A stretch of DNA of 64,000 nt, taken from NCBI RefSeq assembly GCF_030009775.1, contig NZ_JASCTH010000026.1, positions 1 to 64,000 of the forward strand, written 5' to 3'. The stretch comes from Actinoplanes sandaracinus. GTDB taxonomy: Bacteria; Actinomycetota; Actinomycetes; Mycobacteriales; Micromonosporaceae. A model generated the notes under the pieces. It had not been told where the DNA came from. It saw nothing but the letters and a program-made list of their open reading frames with translations, and did no database searches. A program made the position numbers and the translations under genes. How positions within the stretch are numbered: the first letter of the stretch is position 1; every line of letters begins with the position of its first letter. This document shows, piece after piece, positions 59,459-64,000 of the stretch.

Positions 59459-59953
59459 TCAGCGGGTGGCCCATTGGTTCCAGAGGGCGAGCCAGTCGCT
59501 TTGGGCCGCCTCAATGGCTTTGATCTTGGCGTAGTCGACGGGGCGCAGGCCCTCCTGGCGTTGCCAGGCGACCTGGGCGGGGCGACTGGGCACATCGGGG
59601 CCGAGGCGGGTGCTGTACAGGAGGGTCTCGGAGATCGCGCGTTTCCGCAGGCGGGCGTCGGTGCGGAACCACTCGGCCTCGCGTTCCAGGCGGGTCAGCT
59701 GGTCGACCATGCTCTGGACCGAACGGCGGGCCTCCTCTTCCGGTTCTCCGGCGAGGTCGGACTGGCGACGGACGGCGTTGCGCCAGAGTTCGGGCCAGGT
59801 GCGGGGCAACTGGGGGCGTGGGCCGCCGTGGGAGGCCCAGGCGTCGCGTTCGCGGGCAGACCGGAGCACGGCATCCACCAGGACCAGATGCGGTTCACGC
59901 TCGGGCATCCGGCCGGCGGGTGTCGGCGTCCGGTCCGTGTGGCCGGCCTCCAT
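59459..59953 (-). CDS. hypothetical protein in the repeat zone
   Basis: The 164-residue protein from the ATG at 59953 is preceded by an AGGGGG site at the right distance. It is mostly helical and rich in Arg, Glu and Trp (TWPELWRNAVRRQSDLAG, then SMVDQLTRLEREAEWFRTDA, then RRPVDYAKI-type residues and AAQSDWLALWNQWATR at the end). There is no signal peptide. I do not recognise it. Its composition is much more gene-like than the flanking arrays. The longer frame to 60130 runs through the 8-bp repeat and is not used. Confidence 0.6.
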   Translation of the reverse strand: MEAGHTDRTPTPAGRMPEREPHLVLVDAVLRSARERDAWASHGGPRPQLPRTWPELWRNAVRRQSDLAGEPEEEARRSVQSMVDQLTRLEREAEWFRTDARLRKRAISETLLYSTRLGPDVPSRPAQVAWQRQEGLRPVDYAKIKAIEAAQSDWLALWNQWATR

Positions 59954-60771
59954 GCTCGCGCACCCCCTCCATCGACGCATCGCAGCACCGCACCGCGATC
60001 CCACGGGCCGCGCCGCGGGAGGCATCCCGCAGCGCCGTGCCGAGACATCCGCCGACGCTTCATCGCGACATCGCGACATCGCGACACCGCGACACCGCGA
60101 AACGCCGGCCTGCGGGCCGTGACACTGCAACCCACTACGCCGCTCCAGAAGCCCGACGGTGCGGCGCCGCGGGCGGACTCCCGCGGTGCCGTGGGGTCAG
60201 TCGTCACAGTCGGTCTACTGGGCGGCACTGCAGAAAGCACTAAGCGCAGCACTGCAAGAAAAGCACGAATCGTCAACCTTCTACCCCTCCTGGGCCGGGT
60301 CACGCCGGGCAATCGACCCGGATCAACGTCGACCACCACACCTGCGGCACGCCAACTGCCCACTTCGGCCGGCGAAGACCACGCCATCGAGCTGGGCCGG
60401 TGTCATTCCGGGCCTCTGATCCGAGCCAGCGTCGCCGTGGACCCCGGCCCGCCGAGGGCGCCCTAGGCCGCCGGGCCACGTCCGACCATCGGCATCGAGC
60501 CGACGTCACTACGGCCATAGGAGCCGGACCGACATCACCCCGGCAGCGGCACTGGCGGCATCGCCCTCAACCACGGAGTGCGGGGCGGCTTCGGCGCGAC
60601 CGCCGGGCCGGGTCATAGCTGTGCGCGACCGCCGGGACGGAGCGTGGCCACGGCCGGCGGCTCGGCCCGGGTTCAAGCCGAGCCGCCAGTCGGGCAAAAC
60701 CGTCGCTCAACGCCGACCTGTGCCAGGACGACCCAGGCAGGAGTCACTCCGGGCAGAAGTCACTCCGGGCA
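59954..60771. other. long region without a recognised gene
   Basis: Apart from the 8-bp array at 60062-60101, this stretch holds only frames without ribosome sites or known domains. The base composition is lower in GC at some points (for example near 60220-60300), with many CGAC-rich words. It separates the egt operon from the hypothetical gene. Confidence 0.5.
60062..60101. repeat. five tandem copies of an 8-bp unit (ATCGCGAC/ACCGCGAC)
   Basis: Three ATCGCGAC units are followed by two ACCGCGAC-type units, the last ending in A. As 8 is not divisible by three, the array shifts frames, so it is not translated as a repeat. Confidence 0.8.
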
Positions 60772-60829
60772 GGAGGCGTGCGCCGGAGTCAGGCTGCGCT
60801 GGAGGCGTGCGCCGGAGTCAGGCTGCGCT
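60772..60829. repeat. 29-bp tandem duplication over the egtD stop codon
   Basis: Two perfect 29-bp copies (60772-60800 and 60801-60829) are followed by a third, diverged copy from 60830 inside the gene. The egtD stop (60818-60820) is in the second copy. Upstream of it, CACTCCGGGCAG is also duplicated (about 60745-60772). Confidence 0.75.
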
Positions 60830-61789
60830 GGAGGCCTGCGCCAGGGTCACGCCGAACCAGCTGTTCGGGTCGGTCCACCAGTGGCGCGGCGCGAAGCCGG
60901 CCGCGGCGAGTTCGGCGGTGAGGCCGTCGCGGCGGAACTTGGCGGAGATCTCGGTGCGCATCTCGCCGCCCGCGGCGAAGGGGACGTCGAGGTTCAGGGC
61001 GGCGATGTGGACCCGCTGGTCGCGGGTGGAGCGCAAGCGCATCTCGATCCACTCGTGGTCCGGGTCCCAGAGGGCCACGTGTTCGAAGGCGGACGGGTCG
61101 AAGTCGGCGTCCAGCTCGCGGTTGATCACGTGGAGGACGTTGCGGTTGAAGGCCGCGGTGACGCCGGCCGCGTCGTCGTAGGCCGGGACGAGGACGGCCG
61201 GGTCCTTGACCAGGTCGGTGCCGAGCAGCAGCCACTCGCCGTCGTGCAGCACCGAACGCAGGGACGTCAGGAAGGTGGCCCGTTCGGCCGGCATCAGGTT
61301 GCCGAGCGTGCCGCCGAGGAAAGCGACCAGGCGGTTGTCGCCTTCGGGCAGGTGGCGCAGGTGGCGGGTCATGTCGCCGACGACACCGCGGATGCTCAGG
61401 CCGGGATAGGCCGTGGTCAGCGACTCGACGGCCGCCGACAGCGCGGACGCCGACACGTCGAGCGGGACGAACGATCCCAGGGTGCCGCGGGCGACCAGCG
61501 CGTCGAGCAGCAGGCGGGTCTTCTCGGACGAGCCGGAACCCAACTCGACGAGGGTCTTCGCCTCGGTGATCCGGGCGATCGCGGGGGCGTGCTCTTCGAG
61601 GACGGCACGTTCGGTACGCGTCGGGTAGTACTCCGGAAGCCGGGTGATCTCCTCGAAGAGTTCGCTGCCACGGGCGTCGTAGAACCATTTCGGCGGGATC
61701 CAGCGGGAGTCGGCGGTCAGGCCGGCGCGCACGTCGGCACGCAGCTCGCGGGCCAGATCGTCGTCGTCGAGGTGCTTGTCCAGGAGCAA
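60818..61789 (-). CDS. egtD: L-histidine N-alpha-methyltransferase
   Basis: EgtD makes hercynine by trimethylating histidine with S-adenosylmethionine, the first committed step to ergothioneine. The 323-residue protein has the SAM loop VELGSGSSEKTRLLLDAL, the segment RWIPPKWFYDARGSELFEEI, YYPTRTE, and FLGGTLGNL. The start is TTG (MLLDKHL), 13 bases after the egtC stop. The 3' end lies in a short tandem duplication. Confidence 0.95.
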   Translation of the reverse strand: MLLDKHLDDDDLARELRADVRAGLTADSRWIPPKWFYDARGSELFEEITRLPEYYPTRTERAVLEEHAPAIARITEAKTLVELGSGSSEKTRLLLDALVARGTLGSFVPLDVSASALSAAVESLTTAYPGLSIRGVVGDMTRHLRHLPEGDNRLVAFLGGTLGNLMPAERATFLTSLRSVLHDGEWLLLGTDLVKDPAVLVPAYDDAAGVTAAFNRNVLHVINRELDADFDPSAFEHVALWDPDHEWIEMRLRSTRDQRVHIAALNLDVPFAAGGEMRTEISAKFRRDGLTAELAAAGFAPRHWWTDPNSWFGVTLAQASSAA

Positions 61790-61802
61790 GGTCGAACACC
61801 TT

Positions 61803-62546
61803 TCAGTACAGCGGAGTGATCTCCGCCTCGGAGGCGGTGGCGACGACCAGGTGGCCGTCGGGGACCGGCTGCCAGGCCGGGCCGGGATCGAGGGGTTCGG
61901 AACTGATCAGCATCGAGTCGCGGCGGGAACGCACCGACAGCGCGTGACCGAGGGTGGTCGCGACCATCTGCGTGCCGTCGGTGAGCAGCAGGTTCAGCCG
62001 AGATCCGGGGGCGGCCGCCGCGACTTCGGTGACGACGGTGGCGACGGCCTTCGCCGCGGGCTCCCCGGCGCGCAGCTTCGCGCGTACCAGAGCCCAGAGG
62101 GTTGCCGAGTCGGTGGGCGCGTCGAGGGTGAGCAGATCCTCGACCGGGAGGTCCCGGGCCTGCGCGGCGATGGCCGAAGGCCAGCCGCGCACCACGCCGT
62201 TGTGGCTGAAGAGCCACCGGCCGTCGGTGAACGGCGCCGCCGCCGTCTCGATCACCGGGAGGCCGACGGTGGCCGAGCGGACCGCCGCGAGGACGGCGCC
62301 CGCCGAGGTGGCGGCCGCCAGCGGCGGCAGTGCGGCGTCCGTCCAGATCGGCATGGCGCTGCGGTAACGGACCGGCGACGCGGCGCCGGGGGGCCACCAG
62401 CCGACGCCGAAACCGTCGGCGTTGATGGTGCCGCCGCCGCGCATGTCGCGCGGCGCCCACGCCTGCGTCGCCAGCGCGTGCGGCGGATCGAAGATCAATT
62501 TCGCCAGGGGTACGGGTGGGCCGAGGTACCCGAGGTGGCGGCACAT
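61803..62546 (-). CDS. egtC: gamma-glutamyl hercynylcysteine sulfoxide hydrolase
   Basis: This class II glutamine amidotransferase-fold enzyme removes glutamate from the sulfoxide intermediate. The nucleophile is Cys2 at the mature N-terminus (MCRHLGYLGPP), and INADGFGVGWW, WLFSHNGVVRGW follow. The 247-residue length is normal. The start overlaps the egtB stop (TGATG), so the genes are coupled. Confidence 0.94.
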   Translation of the reverse strand: MCRHLGYLGPPVPLAKLIFDPPHALATQAWAPRDMRGGGTINADGFGVGWWPPGAASPVRYRSAMPIWTDAALPPLAAATSAGAVLAAVRSATVGLPVIETAAAPFTDGRWLFSHNGVVRGWPSAIAAQARDLPVEDLLTLDAPTDSATLWALVRAKLRAGEPAAKAVATVVTEVAAAAPGSRLNLLLTDGTQMVATTLGHALSVRSRRDSMLISSEPLDPGPAWQPVPDGHLVVATASEAEITPLY

Positions 62547-63841
62547 CAGGCCGCATCCCGGGCGCAGCGGAACCCGCTGAAGATCTGCCGCCGGATCGGG
62601 TGGTCCCAGTTGCGGAAGGTGCCCCGGCAGGCGGCCGGGTCGGTGCCGAACGAGCCGCCGCGCAGCACCCGGTAGTCGCCGCCGAAGAACACCTCCGAGT
62701 ACTCCCGGTACGGGAACGCGGCGAACCCCGGATAGGGGTGGAATCCGGACGACGTCCACTCCCAGACGTCGCCGATGAGCTGGTGAACGCCCTGCGGCGA
62801 GGCCCCGTCCGGGTAGGCGCCGGCCGATGCCGGACCGAGGTGCCGCTGGCCGAGGTTGGCGTGCCGCGGGCCGGGCGGGTCGTCGCCCCACGGGTAGCGG
62901 CGGGAGCGGCCGGTCGCCGGGTCGAAGCGGGCCGCCTTCTCCCACTCGGGCTCGGTGGGCAGGCGTTTCCCGGCCCAGGCGGCGTAGGCCTCGGCTTCGA
63001 AGTAGCAGACGTGGACGACCGGTTCGTCGTGTCTCACCGTGTCGATGCGGCCGAACCGGTCGCGGAGCCAGCCGTTGTGGTCGCGGATCCAGTGGAGCGG
63101 AGCTTGCAGGTTCGCGTTCTGCCGGTGCGCCCAGCCGCGTTCGCTCCACCAGCGGGGGTCGTCGTAGCCCCCGGCGTCCATGAACGCCAGGTAGTCGCCG
63201 TTGGTCACCGGGGCGGCGTCGATCCAGAAGGCCGGCACGTCGACGGTGTGGGCCGGCCGTTCGTTGTCGAGAGCCCAGGGCTCGGTGTCCGTGCCCATGA
63301 CGAACCTGCCCGCCTCTATCAGGATCTCGTCCTTCATCGCGGTTTCGGCGGCCGGCGCGGGCGACGCGGTGAGCACGGGCGGTCCCGTCCGCAGTTGATG
63401 GGTGGCGAGCATGGTCTCGGCGTGCTGCTGCTCGTGCTGGACGATCATGCCGAACGCGAAGCCGCCGTCGAGCAGGCGCTCCGCCGGGTCGAAGCGCACC
63501 CGGTCGAGCACGTCGAGCACCTTGTCCCGCACCTGCGCGGTGTAGGCGCGGGCCTCCGCCGGGTTGAGCAGCGGCAGCGCCGGCCGGTCCCGGCGGGCGT
63601 GCTTGAAGGCGTCGTAGAGCTCGTCGATGTCGCCACGCACCGGGTCACGGCCGCCCACGTCCCGGACCAGCCACAACTCCTCCTGGTTGGCGACGTGCGC
63701 CAGGTCCCAGACCAGCGGGGACATCAGCGGCGAGTGCTGGCGGGTCAGATCGTCGTCGTCGACGGCCCCGGTGAGCAGCGCCGTCCGGGACCGGCTGCGG
63801 GAAAGCTCCGCGGCGATGGCGAGCCGCAGGTCCTGCGTCAT
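62546..63841 (-). CDS. egtB: gamma-glutamyl hercynylcysteine sulfoxide synthase
   Basis: This non-haem iron enzyme joins hercynine to gamma-glutamylcysteine with oxygen. The 431-residue protein has an N-terminal DinB-like domain that gives the iron histidines (DLAHVANQEELW, VQHEQQHAETML). A C-terminal formylglycine-generating-enzyme-like domain follows (GRFVMGTD, RLPTEPEWEKAARFD, GDVWEWTSSGF, RVLRGGSFGT). It overlaps egtA (ATGA) and egtC. Confidence 0.96.
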   Translation of the reverse strand: MTQDLRLAIAAELSRSRSRTALLTGAVDDDDLTRQHSPLMSPLVWDLAHVANQEELWLVRDVGGRDPVRGDIDELYDAFKHARRDRPALPLLNPAEARAYTAQVRDKVLDVLDRVRFDPAERLLDGGFAFGMIVQHEQQHAETMLATHQLRTGPPVLTASPAPAAETAMKDEILIEAGRFVMGTDTEPWALDNERPAHTVDVPAFWIDAAPVTNGDYLAFMDAGGYDDPRWWSERGWAHRQNANLQAPLHWIRDHNGWLRDRFGRIDTVRHDEPVVHVCYFEAEAYAAWAGKRLPTEPEWEKAARFDPATGRSRRYPWGDDPPGPRHANLGQRHLGPASAGAYPDGASPQGVHQLIGDVWEWTSSGFHPYPGFAAFPYREYSEVFFGGDYRVLRGGSFGTDPAACRGTFRNWDHPIRRQIFSGFRCARDAA

Positions 63842-64000
63842 GCGGGAATCCCCTCTGCTGTGTGCCCGCTCTTCCGGCGGGACGGCGACCTTCCGGAGAC
63901 GGCGTCGCGGAGTCGGTGTGACACGAGGTCGGCGACCGTGTCGCGGACGGCCGGCGGCAGCCCGGTGCGGTCCAGGTTGCGGCAGGCCAGATCGGCGAGA
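63838..64000 (-). CDS. egtA: glutamate-cysteine ligase EgtA, C-terminal end (gene continues past the window)
   Basis: Only the last 53 or so codons are visible on the minus strand (LADLACRNLDRTGLPPAVRD, then ending GHTAEGIPA). The stop overlaps the egtB ATG. The sequence and the position directly before egtB fit EgtA, which supplies gamma-glutamylcysteine for ergothioneine. Identity rests mostly on context. Confidence 0.7.
   Translation of the reverse strand, partial: LADLACRNLDRTGLPPAVRDTVADLVSHRLRDAVSGRSPSRRKSGHTAEGIPA

Noticed and set aside
57525..60101. Tandem arrays as a CRISPR locus
   Set aside because: The units are contiguous with no unique spacers and no cas genes are nearby.
1..64000. 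tRNA genes
   Set aside because: A visual search for T-arm patterns such as GGTTCGAATCC found only matches inside coding genes; no cloverleaf could be drawn.

Overview
The window is high-GC (about 70%) actinobacterial chromosome. An rrn leader at the left edge, HelR, a WhiJ-type HTH/DUF397 pair, ergothioneine genes, a PPK2 kinase and many leaderless genes suggest Micromonosporaceae, most likely an Actinoplanes relative. That genus call is inference. No tRNA, CRISPR array, insertion sequence or phage gene was seen.

Layout. 1-0.5 kb: promoter and leader of an rRNA operon transcribed leftwards off the window. 0.5-3.4 kb: tyrS, a PPK2-family kinase and a secreted protein. 3.4-10.2 kb: a leftward, largely overlapping operon holding a DeoR regulator, a PfkB sugar-phosphate kinase, mannitol-type IIC, IIB and IIA, a zinc polyol dehydrogenase, HPr and enzyme I, which is a complete PTS in one place. 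10.3-18 kb: an eroded MutT1-like protein, a second adenylate kinase, a PemK-like protein with a coupled partner, a CAP-domain protein, the WhiJ-type module, a damaged DoxX/MarR pair and a DNA glycosylase. 18-27.6 kb: GNAT and XRE-cupin genes sharing one symmetric promoter, helR, a run of leaderless genes (lectin-like, membrane, PLP decarboxylase, hypothetical, FtsX-like), then nnrD and a histidine phosphatase. 27.7-33.3 kb: two tandem GGDEF-EAL proteins and a DinB-like protein. 33.4-43.9 kb: a maltodextrin locus with a 1821-residue amylopullulanase, a LacI regulator and malEFG without an ATPase. 44-57.3 kb: a DUF4132 gene, argH, dapE, then an arginine operon argC-J-B-D-F-R-X-G in which X is an unrecognised gene. 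57.3-60.8 kb: a repeat-rich zone with several unrelated tandem arrays and one plausible gene. 60.8-64 kb: egtD, egtC, egtB and the end of egtA.

How the genes work together. The PTS operon could import a hexitol, oxidise its phosphate and phosphorylate it again. The maltodextrin locus would cut starch outside the cell, import the products and be controlled by the LacI protein through CTTGC/GCAAG operators. The arg operon plus argH gives a route from glutamate to arginine apart from argA, with ArgR encoded inside. The egt operon makes ergothioneine.

The most unusual signals are: a uniform leaderless promoter architecture (TANNNT, then 6-7 bases, then the start codon) at about a dozen genes; the coupled unknown gene inside the arg operon; the head-to-head scar that truncates doxX and marR; and the tandem-repeat zone with a heptad-repeat array and a G-rich array.
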